Shown: piece by piece, positions 1-8,385 of the stretch
Layout: each line of letters opens with the position of its first letter
How positions within the stretch are numbered: position 1 is the stretch's first letter
From: Enterococcus saccharolyticus subsp. saccharolyticus
GTDB lineage: Bacteria; Bacillota; Bacilli; Lactobacillales; Enterococcaceae
NCBI RefSeq assembly: GCF_029023825.1
Contig: NZ_CP118957.1
Coordinates: forward strand, 1,147,501 to 1,211,500
Length of the DNA stretch: 64,000 bases
Direction: 5' to 3'
Position numbers and translations under genes: made by a program
The notes under the pieces: model-generated
Databases searched by the model: none
What the model was told of the DNA's origin: nothing
What the model saw: the letters and a program-made list of their open reading frames with translations, nothing else

Positions 1-1
1 G

Positions 2-67
2 TTGATGGATTTACATGGACGCAATAAAATTGAAGGATATGACATCTTAACATTAATGGAATACTAA
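2..67 (+). CDS. C-terminal end of an unidentified protein (partial)
   Basis: An open frame enters from the left edge and stops at a TAA; it encodes 21 residues ending in LTLMEY. A strong hairpin terminator begins immediately after the stop, which supports a real gene end. The fragment is too short to assign to a family. Confidence 0.6.
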   Translation: MMDLHGRNKIEGYDILTLMEY

Positions 68-104
68 AAAAACAGCGTAAGAGCAATTCTTACGCTGTTT
101 TTAT
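68..104. terminator. Bidirectional intrinsic terminator
   Basis: An 11-bp perfect stem (AACAGCGTAAG with CTTACGCTGTT) around a 7-nt loop is flanked by an A-run on the left and a T-run on the right. It separates two convergent genes and can serve both strands. Confidence 0.85.
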
Positions 105-316
105 TTATAGTGATAATACTCAGAAGAATAATAATCTTCCTGTTCTTGATAATGTTTCTGTTCTGCTTGGCGGAATTTTTTATCATCCCACAGAATCAAC
201 CAAAAAGTAAAGAGAGGACATACAATTAAAATCGCCGTTAACATACCAAAATTACCAATAATAATACCAATCAAAAGAACAGCTAACATCAAACCAAAGC
301 GACGGATTGCTTTCAT
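101..316 (-). CDS. Small two-helix membrane protein, 71 aa
   Basis: The start was placed at the ATG preceded by AGAGGTG at normal spacing; an upstream in-frame ATG has no ribosome-binding site and lies in the promoter region. The 71-residue product has a short basic N-terminus (MKAIRRFG), two hydrophobic stretches (about residues 6-23 and 24-42) and a hydrophilic tail rich in Q, E and Y ending SEYYHYK. I do not recognise the family. Its promoter has near-consensus -35 and -10 boxes and two palindromes resembling LexA/DinR boxes, so it may be damage-inducible. Small membrane proteins of the SOS response (YneA, SosA) are a loose functional analogy only; there is no visible sequence match. Confidence 0.75.
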   Translation of the reverse strand: MKAIRRFGLMLAVLLIGIIIGNFGMLTAILIVCPLFTFWLILWDDKKFRQAEQKHYQEQEDYYSSEYYHYK

Positions 317-339
317 TTTTTTCACCTCTTTAATAAATA

Positions 340-389
340 CGAACAAATGTTTGTATTTATATTATACGAATGTTTGTTCGGTTTGTAAA
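340..389 (-). promoter_or_regulatory. Promoter with two LexA-like operator boxes
   Basis: Read on the minus strand there is a -35 TTTACA (384-389), a 17-nt spacer and a perfect -10 TATAAT (361-366). Box A, CGAACAAATGTTTG (340-353), lies just downstream of the -10. Box B, CGAATGTTTGTTCG (367-380), fills the spacer. Both follow the GAAC-N4-GTTC half-site geometry of Gram-positive LexA boxes with one mismatched pair each. Their centres are 27 bp apart. A TetR-type operator is an alternative reading. Confidence 0.65.
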
Positions 390-498
390 GTGAGAAAAAG
401 CAAAAAATGCGAATTCAATTGAATAGCGATTTTTTTAATTTCTTATTTCTTCTTTTTAGAAAACTTGTTAGAATAAAAGAAGTGAAGGGAGGAGTGAA

Positions 499-711
499 AT
501 GGGAGCGCTTTTTATTATTATTTGTATTGTGTTGGTTAGTTTAATTTTAAGCTTTTTCGTTTTTGAAATACAAAAACTAGAAGGTATTGAGTTGACGTTA
601 ACCGAGGAGTTAAAAGAAATCGCGTTAATTATTGTCGGTGTCTCTTTTATCTTTTCTTTAATTGGCCAAATTGTCTGGGCGTATTTTGTAACGAAGAAAT
701 GGATCAAATAA
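499..711 (+). CDS. Small two-helix membrane protein, 70 aa
   Basis: The ATG is preceded by GGGAGGAG at good spacing. The 70-residue product has a first hydrophobic helix at about residues 2-22, an acidic amphipathic middle (EIQKLEGIELTLTEELKE), a second helix at about 44-62 and a basic end (VTKKWIK), consistent with an inner-membrane hairpin. No family recognised. It is a single-gene unit: it follows an AT-rich gap and ends at a strong terminator shared with the convergent kinase gene. Confidence 0.7.
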   Translation: MGALFIIICIVLVSLILSFFVFEIQKLEGIELTLTEELKEIALIIVGVSFIFSLIGQIVWAYFVTKKWIK

Positions 712-714
712 ATG

Positions 715-755
715 AAAAACCCACCTACTAGCAATTGCTAAGAGGTGGGTTTTTG
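715..755. terminator. Bidirectional intrinsic terminator
   Basis: Stem AAACCCACCT / AGGTGGGTTT with a loop containing AGCAATTGCT, flanked by an A-run and a T-run. It lies between convergent genes; its right arm overlaps the 3' end of the kinase gene. Confidence 0.85.
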
Positions 756-1631
756 TTGAAACCATTGCGGTGGTTGATTTGAAAAATAGTGGGTTTGAAT
801 AATTTTTTTTGTTCGTAATTGTACAGAAGCTAGATTTCCTGATTGATACCCACCAATTTGGCTAGCGTAACAATTTAAAGCAACAAATAAATGATATTTT
901 TTCCAAAAATTTTGGGGAATGTTTCCCTCAAAATATCCCATTAATTGGCCATTAGCAAATGCTTGACTAACGGAAACAGTATATTTGGGCAATTTAAAAA
1001 ACTCTTCCCATGGATCGCCCCAATCAAAGGAATCGAAATCAAGCACAATTATTTTTTGATTATCATAGAGTAAATTTTGAGGATGAAAATCATCGTGTTG
1101 GAAACATACTGCGCTTTCTTTTAATAAATGAAAATGCTTGTCAATAAACGTCTCAATTGCTGTTTTCTGATGAAAATTCAATCCTAGTTTGGCGCATTGT
1201 TCTTTTTTCTGCTGATACTTTCTAAGCCGTGCTTGGTACCAATTAAAATGAAGATTTGGGCAAGCGAGTAAATGAATTTTTTGCAACTCTTGTCCCGCTT
1301 GCATTCCTAATTCATATTGTTTTTCTTGACTAAGACATGGAAGCAAACGGTCTAATGATTTACCTGCTAGATATTCAGAAATAGTGTAACACCACTGTTC
1401 AAGTGTGTCATAAAAGATAGGCAGTTGACAGTGTACATGATTTTTTTGGTGCTGGCTGAGAAAGCTTCGTTGTTGTTGGATACGTTCAAATGTAGCGAGT
1501 GGATAAATTTTTAGTATATATTGTTTTTCATGAGTTGTTAAAAGATACTTTTGTGTCATTGAAAAACCAGAAGTAATTTCTTCGTAAGTAATGACGGACA
1601 AGTGATGTCGCTTAAAAATAGTCGATAACAT
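738..1631 (-). CDS. APH/choline-kinase fold phosphotransferase
   Basis: 297 residues from the ATG behind GGAGGTAAAGTCA; the frame stays open further upstream into the neighbouring gene, but without a better ribosome site. The catalytic loop HDDFHPQN (about residues 179-186) and metal-binding LDFD (about 197-200), followed by WGDPWEEF, are diagnostic of the aminoglycoside phosphotransferase/choline kinase superfamily. Members phosphorylate small hydroxylated or amine substrates such as aminoglycosides, choline, homoserine or fructosamine. Nothing here fixes the substrate, and chromosomal copies like this are often not resistance genes. It follows the DUF4153 gene in the same direction, but a terminator hairpin separates them. 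Confidence 0.85.
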   Translation of the reverse strand: MLSTIFKRHHLSVITYEEITSGFSMTQKYLLTTHEKQYILKIYPLATFERIQQQRSFLSQHQKNHVHCQLPIFYDTLEQWCYTISEYLAGKSLDRLLPCLSQEKQYELGMQAGQELQKIHLLACPNLHFNWYQARLRKYQQKKEQCAKLGLNFHQKTAIETFIDKHFHLLKESAVCFQHDDFHPQNLLYDNQKIIVLDFDSFDWGDPWEEFFKLPKYTVSVSQAFANGQLMGYFEGNIPQNFWKKYHLFVALNCYASQIGGYQSGNLASVQLRTKKIIQTHYFSNQPPQWFQQKPTS

Positions 1632-1654
1632 TGACTTTACCTCCAGTGTTAGCA

Positions 1655-1690
1655 GAAAAACTTCGCAAGAAACATTTCTTGCGAAGTAAG
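1655..1690 (-). terminator. Intrinsic terminator after the DUF4153 gene
   Basis: A 13-bp perfect inverted repeat ACTTCGCAAGAAA / TTTCTTGCGAAGT (1660-1672 and 1675-1687), with TTTT following on the minus strand. It lies between the end of the DUF4153 gene and the start of the kinase gene, so it may act as a full stop or as an attenuator. Confidence 0.75.
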
Positions 1691-1692
1691 AA

Positions 1693-3486
1693 TTAGTTAT
1701 TAAATGAAAGTAGTAGATAGAAATCGCCATCAATATTTCGTTTTTCTTCTACAAAAAGACGTGTAACATATAAGGTTAGTGTGACGTTATCAAACTCTTC
1801 ACTAAATGTTAAGTCTTCTGGTGGTAACGTGACACTTTCATTGGAAATATTTAACTTTTCAATTTCACGTAAAAAGCGCAAATCATAAGAAGCAAGTGTT
1901 GTTTCTTGATCTTTTAGTACGACTCTCAATTGTTTCTCAGCGTCTTCTTCCCAAACTAATTGATATTCTTGATTTTGATAAGTAACGGTTAATTCGTTGG
2001 TATCGTTTGCTTGGAGAATTTTACCATCGTACACGGAGAATGGAATGAACAGATTGGCATTGGAAACATCTAGTTGCAAACTATCTTCTTGATCCATATC
2101 AATGTAGACGTTTTTCGGCTGTTGACGTCCTTCATTTGGCGTAACTTCATCTAAGGAATAACGTTCAAAACCAAAGACTTGCGCAAAATCACGACTGCTG
2201 AGATAGTTTGTATCAAAATAAGGTAATTTTTCTAACTCGTCTACTTTTTGTAGGTAATTGTAACTTTCGACAATTCGTCTTTTATCCGCTTTTGAGAGCT
2301 TGGTATTCGGTTGGATTTTATTGTTTTCTAGCATATTGTTTCGAGTCAAGGTTGCTTCTAATTGCTGGGTTTGGCTATAAGTTCCAATTGAAACAGCATC
2401 GATATAAGGCAAGATAGAAATAATTGACAAGATAATCAATAATCCAGGTATCCAGGCCATCTTTCTATGCCAGAATAAATAAAGCAAACTTGATAATGTT
2501 GAAAAGATAACAAACAATAGAATAAAATATCGACCATCAGTAATCCCTAACTGTTGGTATTTGATAAATGAAGAAGCTCCTTGCAGACCTGTTACGATAA
2601 ATAACAAAGGAGGGAACAACTTCTTAAAGACGCGTACTGTTTTATTTTCTAACGTATCAATTAAGAATAAAGTAAACCAACCGGCAACCACATAACTGAC
2701 TAATAAAGGTTCTAAGAGACTATTATTCCAAAAATCACCCGTAATGTTTTGAACAATATACAATAATAAAATCAAAGTATAGGCGATGATAATTGGAATG
2801 ACAATGTAAGAAAGTAAAATCTCTAAAAATTTTGGTACTGATGCGGAACGAAGATAATTCTCATCTGCCAATGAATAGTCTTTTGGAAAATGTGGAATGA
2901 GTGAAAGAAAATATAATGTAAAGAAACCAAACCACGTAAAGGCACCGATATGGGCATAAATATTGTAATCAATGGCTTGAATTAAGAAACTGTAGGCGCC
3001 CACAATTGCAAATAGCCCTAACATTAAAACGAGAGAAAAGAGAAAGGCGACGAATATCGCTTTGAAAAAGACCATGAAACTACGAGAAAACGCAAATTCA
3101 TCCCGTTTAATTGACGGAATCCAAATAATACTTAAACAGATAACAAATACCAGAATAGCACTTCGAACACCTGTTAAATACAGATAGAAATCTGTGTAAT
3201 ATAAATAGAGATAATAACCAACAGAGAATAACAGAACATTTGCGTAAAGTAACAGTGGTACTTGAAACGGACGATTAAATAGACGTTCACTAATTAAGCG
3301 GACGGCAATCCCTAACAAACCAGCAATCAATAAAGTCAAAATTTCTTTTCCTAAATCAGTCTCTGTCTCAATCGCAAACATGACAGTTCCAGTTGTTGCT
3401 AAGAAAAACAGAATTGAAAACCAAAAACGTGTAATGGCTAGCGACATATTTTTCAATCGCGCTTGACTCTTTTGTGCAAAAGACAT
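1693..3486 (-). CDS. DUF4153-type polytopic membrane protein
   Basis: 597 residues. The start is the ATG with GAGGTGATGAAT upstream; GTG and ATG codons a few bases earlier are possible but lie within the ribosome site. The first about 370 residues form roughly ten to eleven hydrophobic helices. The C-terminal about 220 residues are soluble and mostly beta-like. The architecture and motifs such as WIPSIKRDEFAFSRSF match DUF4153 membrane proteins of Firmicutes, whose function is unknown. It is transcribed divergently from the GNAT gene at 3563. Confidence 0.75.
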   Translation of the reverse strand: MSFAQKSQARLKNMSLAITRFWFSILFFLATTGTVMFAIETETDLGKEILTLLIAGLLGIAVRLISERLFNRPFQVPLLLYANVLLFSVGYYLYLYYTDFYLYLTGVRSAILVFVICLSIIWIPSIKRDEFAFSRSFMVFFKAIFVAFLFSLVLMLGLFAIVGAYSFLIQAIDYNIYAHIGAFTWFGFFTLYFLSLIPHFPKDYSLADENYLRSASVPKFLEILLSYIVIPIIIAYTLILLLYIVQNITGDFWNNSLLEPLLVSYVVAGWFTLFLIDTLENKTVRVFKKLFPPLLFIVTGLQGASSFIKYQQLGITDGRYFILLFVIFSTLSSLLYLFWHRKMAWIPGLLIILSIISILPYIDAVSIGTYSQTQQLEATLTRNNMLENNKIQPNTKLSKADKRRIVESYNYLQKVDELEKLPYFDTNYLSSRDFAQVFGFERYSLDEVTPNEGRQQPKNVYIDMDQEDSLQLDVSNANLFIPFSVYDGKILQANDTNELTVTYQNQEYQLVWEEDAEKQLRVVLKDQETTLASYDLRFLREIEKLNISNESVTLPPEDLTFSEEFDNVTLTLYVTRLFVEEKRNIDGDFYLLLSFNN

Positions 3487-3562
3487 ATTCATCACCTCTT
3501 TTTTTGTTTATTATACCATTGAGGTGGTAAGAAAGGTATAATAATACCAAAGTAGGGAGCCG

Positions 3563-4111
3563 ATGAAAGTAAAAACAGCGCGATTAACGATGCGTCCATT
3601 TGAACAAGACGATTTCGCAGATACGTTTGCAATTTATCAACGAGCCGATGTTTGTCGTTATTTATTGCATGAGCCCTGGACGACAGAAAATGCACAAGCA
3701 GCCTTTACTAAAAAAATACAAGCACAACAGCTTACACAAGAAACTAGCTTGCAGATAGCTGTTTGTTTGCAAGAGACAGTGATAGGGGGCATTTCCGTTT
3801 TTTATACAGAAATGAGAGAAACGTTGGAAATTGGTTATGTTTTTCACCCGGCATACAATGGCAAAGGCTTAGCCACAGAAGCTCTACGCACTGTTATCAC
3901 GGAACTATTTCAAGAATATACAGTTCATCGCATTCAAGCGATATTAGACAAGCGCAATCAAGCCTCCGAAAAAATTTGTTTACGTCTGGGGATGCGTAAA
4001 GAAGGCGATTTTAAAGAAGATTTTTGGAATAAGGGTGAATGGTCAGATACGCTGGTTTATGGTATTTTGGCAAAAGAATGGCAAAATGAAACAATCCGAA
4101 CGAATAAGTGA
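3563..4111 (+). CDS. GNAT N-acetyltransferase, RimJ/RimL type
   Basis: 182 residues, start ATG behind AGGGAG. The N-terminal TARLTMRPFEQDD strand is typical of RimJ/RimL-like acetyltransferases. The acetyl-CoA loop appears as YNGKGLATEA (about 97-106), and the late motif NQASEKICLRLGMRKEG is also characteristic. Such enzymes transfer acetyl from acetyl-CoA to protein N-termini or small amines; the substrate cannot be inferred here. Single gene; its last codons form one arm of the downstream terminator. Confidence 0.85.
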   Translation: MKVKTARLTMRPFEQDDFADTFAIYQRADVCRYLLHEPWTTENAQAAFTKKIQAQQLTQETSLQIAVCLQETVIGGISVFYTEMRETLEIGYVFHPAYNGKGLATEALRTVITELFQEYTVHRIQAILDKRNQASEKICLRLGMRKEGDFKEDFWNKGEWSDTLVYGILAKEWQNETIRTNK

Positions 4112-4150
4112 GTCTTAGGTCACTCTCAATCGTTCGGATTGTTTGGTTGT
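4087..4150. terminator. Bidirectional intrinsic terminator overlapping a stop codon
   Basis: A 15-bp perfect outer stem (AAACAATCCGAACGA at 4089-4103 with its complement at 4130-4144) has an additional inner GTGAG/CACTC pairing. The left arm is coding sequence of the GNAT gene. It separates it from the convergent DUF2200 gene. Confidence 0.85.
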
Positions 4151-4154
4151 TGAA

Positions 4155-4508
4155 TTAGCGCATAATTTTTTCTAGTTTTTTACCTTTCGCTAACTCGTCC
4201 ACAATTTTATCCAAATAACGAATTTTTTTCATTAAAGGATCTTCAATGTCTTCGATACGAACACCACAAATGACACCTTTAATTAAAGGGGCATGTTCAT
4301 TTAGCGTGGCACGTTTGAAAAATTCTTCAAAGGTCACTTGTTCAGCTATCAATTTTTGAAGGGTTGTAGTATCAAACCCTGTTAACCATTCGATAATTGT
4401 ATCTAATTCTTTTTGTGTGCGTCCTTTTTTCTCTACTTTTGTGATATAGAGTGGATACACACTAGCAAAAGTCATTTTATAGACACGCTCAAGATTTGTT
4501 TCCATCAT
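4155..4508 (-). CDS. DUF2200 family protein
   Basis: 117 residues, start at the first of two adjacent ATGs, 7 nt behind AGGA. The sequence ([67 protein letters not shown]) matches DUF2200, a small cytoplasmic family of unknown function common in Firmicutes. Length is as expected. It is a monocistronic gene, divergent from the acetyltransferase at 4633. Confidence 0.85.
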   Translation of the reverse strand: MMETNLERVYKMTFASVYPLYITKVEKKGRTQKELDTIIEWLTGFDTTTLQKLIAEQVTFEEFFKRATLNEHAPLIKGVICGVRIEDIEDPLMKKIRYLDKIVDELAKGKKLEKIMR

Positions 4509-4632
4509 TCACACATCCTTTTAGTTAAAGTATAGCATATTTTCATCCGTTGGCAAACGTATGTTCTTATTGAAGTGATTAGTTGCAATCGTTTGCTATC
4601 TATAAGAGAATAATGATGAAAGGAGTTTTTTG

Positions 4633-5136
4633 ATGAAGATGAAAATAAGAAAAATGAAAGCAACCGATTGGTCAAGGGTCTATGACATTTATCGACAAGG
4701 AATGGAAACCAATTTAGCCACATTTGATGTTGAAACATTGACTTATGAAGAGTTTAATCGCGAACGTTTATTAACTGGTCGATTAGTTGCTTTAGATAAG
4801 GAACGGGTGATTGGCTGGACATCTTTAAAACAAGCGTATGAAAAAATTCCAGAATATCATGGGGTAGCAGAAGTCAGTATTTATATTGACGAAGACTATC
4901 AAGGGAAAGGTGTCGCAACACATTTATTGCAACAATTAGTGATTGTCTCAGAAGAAGCTGGCTTCTGGATGTTGGAAGCAGATATTTTTGCCAATAATAC
5001 AGGAAGTATTCAATTACATGAAAAATGTAGTTTTCGTCAAGTGGGCTACCGAGAAAAAATTGGCAAAGATCGTTTTGGTGTGTGGCGTGATTCTGTATTA
5101 ATGGAACGCCGTAGTCAAACAGTAGGGATTGATTAG
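4633..5136 (+). CDS. GNAT acetyltransferase, phosphinothricin-acetyltransferase-like
   Basis: 167 residues from the ATG behind AAAGGAG; a TTG one codon earlier is less likely. Motifs IYRQGMETNLATFD near the N-terminus, YIDEDYQGKGVATHLL (acetyl-CoA binding) and NTGSIQLHEKCSFRQVGYREKIG match the PAT/Bar/YwnH branch of GNATs, which acetylate small amino-acid-like amines such as phosphinothricin or methionine sulfoximine. The natural substrate is unknown. It is followed by a pseudogene on the same strand with about 90 bp between. Confidence 0.85.
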   Translation: MKMKIRKMKATDWSRVYDIYRQGMETNLATFDVETLTYEEFNRERLLTGRLVALDKERVIGWTSLKQAYEKIPEYHGVAEVSIYIDEDYQGKGVATHLLQQLVIVSEEAGFWMLEADIFANNTGSIQLHEKCSFRQVGYREKIGKDRFGVWRDSVLMERRSQTVGID

Positions 5137-5227
5137 ATGGGTGATTGACATCAATAATGCGCTCTTTTATACTAAAAATAAAGTGTCATATGAAAAAATG
5201 ATTAAAAAATGAGAGAAGAGTGAGCTG

Positions 5228-6197
5228 ATGAATTCAATTGAATGTCCCTATCGTTATGATGTTGTAGGAAGCTTTTTACGTACAGAAACACTCAAATAAG
5301 CCCGAAAAGAATTTGCAGAAGGGACGATTGATGCAAGTGAGTTACGATTCATTGAAGATCAAGAGATTCGCCAATTAGTAGAAAACAAGTAGCTATCGGA
5401 CAAAAAATTATTACGGATGGTGAATTTCGTCGTTCGTGGTGGCATTTAGATTTTATTGAAGGCCTACTGGGTGTCGAATCATTTGTCGCAAGCGATGGTA
5501 TTCAATTTCACGGGAAGAAAACGCGACCAGATAATGCTTGGATCGCCCATAAAGTTGCTTGGAATCCTGAGCATCCATTTCTAGCCGATTTTCGTTATTT
5601 GCAATCAATTACGCCAACGGGAGTCGTTGCTAAACAAACGATCCCAGCTTTAGGCATTGCTTTTTTATTAGGTGCTTTATTAAATGAAAAATACAATCAA
5701 CATCCAACCTACGAAACGATTGATGCGTTACTTGAGGATTTAGTGGTTGCCTATCAAGAAGGGATTCAAACTTTTTACGATGAAGGTTGTCGTTATCTTC
5801 AATTAGATGATACTAGTTGGAATTTATTCTGTGACCCAAAATGTATTGGTCGTTATGCAAGTGACTTGAATGAGCTAACTGACCAATTATGAATTCTTTA
5901 TTTCAAGTTCCAGTAGATGCCTTTTTTTTAGAGTTTGATAGTGATCGTAATGGCGGTTTTGAACCATTAGCAGCGATTCAACACCAGCAAGTTGTCTTAG
6001 GATTAATCACGACGAAAACAGGCGAGTTAGAAAATAAAGAAACAATTATCAAACGAATTCAGGAAGCAACAACCTACATTCCTTTGGAGCGGTTGTGTCT
6101 AAGCACGCAATGTGGTTTTGCTTCTACAGAAGACGAGCAATGGCAGAAGATTCAATTGGTCAATGAAATTGCCAGAGAAGTTTGGGGCGTTGCATAA
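5228..6197 (+). pseudogene. Decayed cobalamin-independent methionine synthase-like gene (YxjG/YxjH type)
   Basis: The pieces read in order as one protein of the 5-methyltetrahydropteroyltriglutamate-homocysteine methyltransferase C-terminal family: YRYDVVGSFLRTE at the start, IITDGEFRRSWWHLDF, RYLQLDDTSWNLFCD, VDAFFLEFDSDRNGGFEPL, and CLSTQCGFAST near the end. Three lesions are visible. There is an in-frame TAA after LRTETLK (about 5297), a one-base deletion near 5390 where the frame changes between LVEN and AIGQK, and loss of an internal segment near 5889, where the sequence jumps from LNELTDQ to the late VDAFF motif. The residues normally around the second metal-site histidine are in the missing part. 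No functional product is expected. Confidence 0.88.
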
Positions 6198-6222
6198 GTC
6201 ATCAAAAATGAGGTGAATGAAC

Positions 6223-6561
6223 ATGGCAATATATGAAGCAGATGTAACTGGTACGTTTGAAGAAGTATTAGCTTATCTTAGCGAAACCATTGAACAGGGA
6301 AGTAGTACGTGCTCTTTAGAAGAAAGTTCCGAGTGCCAAATTGGAGACACAAAAATTGCTATTCGTGCCTATGAACGTTATAGCTGGCTAGGAGATAATC
6401 GAGTGAGTTTGCATTTAACTGTGGCTAGCAATGTTGAACAGACACATGTGACGGTTATTACTACAGGAGGAAGTCAGGGCGTAATCTTTAAATTCAATAC
6501 GATTGGAGAAGATAACTTCTTACAAACGGTTGTACCAGCAATCCAAAAAATTGAAAAATGA
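6223..6561 (+). CDS. DUF6054-like small protein
   Basis: 112 residues from the ATG 7 nt behind AGGTG; an ATG two codons earlier sits too close to the ribosome site. The protein is beta-rich, with no signal or membrane segment. RYSWLGDNRVSLHLTV followed by TTGGSQGVIFKFNTIGEDNFL resembles the DUF6054 family of short cytoplasmic proteins in Firmicutes, whose function is not established. It follows the methionine-synthase pseudogene closely and ends in a terminator. Confidence 0.65.
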   Translation: MAIYEADVTGTFEEVLAYLSETIEQGSSTCSLEESSECQIGDTKIAIRAYERYSWLGDNRVSLHLTVASNVEQTHVTVITTGGSQGVIFKFNTIGEDNFLQTVVPAIQKIEK

Positions 6562-6590
6562 AAAGAGCGCTAATGCTCTTTTTATTTTTG
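6559..6590 (+). terminator. Intrinsic terminator
   Basis: Short stem AAAAGAGC / GCTCTTTT with a 6-nt loop, followed by TTTATTTTT, directly after the DUF6054-like gene. Confidence 0.75.
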
Positions 6591-6610
6591 TTCTGAAAGA
6601 AGGAATAGCG

Positions 6611-7156
6611 ATGAAACGATGTGATTGGGTAAAAAATGAATTAGATAAGAAATACCATGATACAGAATGGGGAAAACCATTAAATGACGAAGAAAAACTC
6701 TTTGAAATGTTGAGTTTGGAAAGTATGCAGGCAGGATTAAGTTGGTCAACGATTTTGAAAAAGAGAGCCAGTATGCAAGCAGCATTCGATCAATTTGATT
6801 ACGATCAAATTGCACTTTATCAAGAAGAAAAAATTGTTGCTTTACTAAATAATCCTGGTGTGATTCGTCATCGTAAAAAAATTGAAGCACTCGTTAATAA
6901 TGCACAAGCTTATCTCGCGGTTCAAGCGAAGTATGGTAGCTTTGATACGTTTATTTGGCAGTTTGTAGACAATCAACCCATCGTCAATCATTGGCAAAAT
7001 AGCCAAGAAGTTCCTTCAGCAACGGAATTATCGACCATTATCAGCAAACAATTAAAACAAGAAGGATTTAAATTTTTAGGAACGACTAGTGTTTATGCTT
7101 TTATGCAATCCATTGGTATGGTGAACGACCATTTAGATACTTGTTCCTTTAAATGA
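6611..7156 (+). CDS. tag: DNA-3-methyladenine glycosylase I
   Basis: 181 residues, start ATG behind AGAAGGAATAGCG. Tag removes 3-methyladenine from alkylated DNA as the first step of base excision repair. Visible family features are Cys4 in MKRCDW, YHDTEWGKP, and the active-site segment KLFEMLSLESMQAGLSW with its catalytic Glu. The C-terminal NDHLDTCSF supplies the His and Cys that, with Cys4 and an N-terminal His, bind the structural zinc. Length is typical. The gene lies alone between two terminators. Confidence 0.95.
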   Translation: MKRCDWVKNELDKKYHDTEWGKPLNDEEKLFEMLSLESMQAGLSWSTILKKRASMQAAFDQFDYDQIALYQEEKIVALLNNPGVIRHRKKIEALVNNAQAYLAVQAKYGSFDTFIWQFVDNQPIVNHWQNSQEVPSATELSTIISKQLKQEGFKFLGTTSVYAFMQSIGMVNDHLDTCSFK

Positions 7157-7176
7157 TACCTACTAACAGAAAAATG

Positions 7177-7235
7177 ATCCGAACAAAAAAAGAGGCACTG
7201 ACGTTCAAGAAGTTGTGTCTTTTTTTGTTCGGAGC
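7177..7235. terminator. Bidirectional intrinsic terminator
   Basis: Outer stem TCCGAACAAAAAAAGA pairs with TCTTTTTTTGTTCGGA, so each strand has a T-run in the 3' arm. It separates tag from the convergent dehydrogenase gene. Confidence 0.8.
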
Positions 7236-7251
7236 GTTTCTTAATGAAGGG

Positions 7252-8349
7252 CTACAATAGTGTAGCTTCTTTAATAGTTAATTCTTCCAGTTTTTTCATT
7301 GCGGTAACAATTACATCCGGTGTAATTGTTTCTTTTAATAAATGAATTGTTTCCCCAGGTAAGGATGCACGCTCAGCTACACGTTGGTATTCTTCATCAG
7401 TTAAGTGTAAATCCATCGCTTTTAATGAAATGGGTAAATTTAATCGTTGATAAAAAGGGAATAACTGCTCAATTTCGGTTAATTTATTTTCAATGACTAA
7501 CTGAACTAAAATACAATAAGCGACTTTGTTTCCGTGTAGGTGGACATGACTTCCTGGTAAAATAGTCAACGCATCGTGCAGCGAATGAGCACCAGATGTG
7601 CGTCCAAAGTCATCACCAAAACCTCCAACCATGCCGGCTAATAAAATATTTGTTTCTAATACATTTAAAAAGGCCGGTATTAAAGTTTTATTTTCCATTG
7701 CCAGTAATGCATCCGAACTATCAGCTAATAAGACGTCACGGCACTTTTTCGCAGCAAATTCAGCAACTTGGACTTCAATTGGTTTGATAGCAAGCTGTGC
7801 AATAATTGGTTCTGCTTCATACCATTTGGCTAAAGTATCCCCAATTCCAGCAACCATTAATTCAACTGGTGAATGTAAAATCACTTCTGGTTCAATCAAA
7901 ACCAACGCATTTGCTTGATTGAAGACATCATAACGATCCATTGACCCATCTTCAAAGTAGATGACGCTTAGTGGTGTGTATGCAGCACATGTTGCTGCTA
8001 AAGTTGGTAAGATACAAATCGGTACATGCGCTTGATTTGCCGTTGCTTTTCCTAAGTCAGCAACTTTTCCGCCACCGACTGCCACAATGCCATCAATTTG
8101 TTCTCGTTGAATGAGTTGCGCAAAAAAAGCTGTTTTGTCATCGGTGCAATCGCCACCATAATATTCAAAGCGACAAGTAATCGTTGTCAGGGAAGGAAAA
8201 TAAGGTTTTGCGGCTTCCCAAGATTTTTTTCCGTGAAGAATCAAGACATTGCTTAATTTTCTTTTTAGTAGATGGTCTTCAAGACCTTGCCATGCGCCAA
8301 CGCGGCATTCGTATTCTTGTGGTGCTCCTCTAACAATCAATTGTTGCAT
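7252..8349 (-). CDS. Iron-containing alcohol dehydrogenase, glycerol-dehydrogenase-like
   Basis: 365 residues from the ATG 6 nt behind GGAG; a GTG four codons upstream overlaps that site and is less likely. The NAD-binding segment is IVAVGGGKVADLGKATANQ (about 85-103), followed by PTLAATCAAYTPLSVIY. Metal-binding residues are the Asp in GIGDTLAKWYE and the His residues in TSGAHSLHDALT and HVHLHGNKVAY. This fits group III/GldA-type dehydrogenases, including hydroxycarboxylate dehydrogenase-like members (HcxA/YbdH). Glycerol dehydrogenase proper is less certain, because no dhaK-type partner is adjacent. The EAL gene lies just upstream in the same direction. Confidence 0.85.
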   Translation of the reverse strand: MQQLIVRGAPQEYECRVGAWQGLEDHLLKRKLSNVLILHGKKSWEAAKPYFPSLTTITCRFEYYGGDCTDDKTAFFAQLIQREQIDGIVAVGGGKVADLGKATANQAHVPICILPTLAATCAAYTPLSVIYFEDGSMDRYDVFNQANALVLIEPEVILHSPVELMVAGIGDTLAKWYEAEPIIAQLAIKPIEVQVAEFAAKKCRDVLLADSSDALLAMENKTLIPAFLNVLETNILLAGMVGGFGDDFGRTSGAHSLHDALTILPGSHVHLHGNKVAYCILVQLVIENKLTEIEQLFPFYQRLNLPISLKAMDLHLTDEEYQRVAERASLPGETIHLLKETITPDVIVTAMKKLEELTIKEATLL

Positions 8350-8385
8350 CTTTTTCTCCACTTCTTTCTCTCATCAGTTGTATGT

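Noticed and set aside
738..1631. Aminoglycoside-resistance gene
   Set aside because: Only the general APH fold is recognisable; no feature ties it to a known resistance enzyme.
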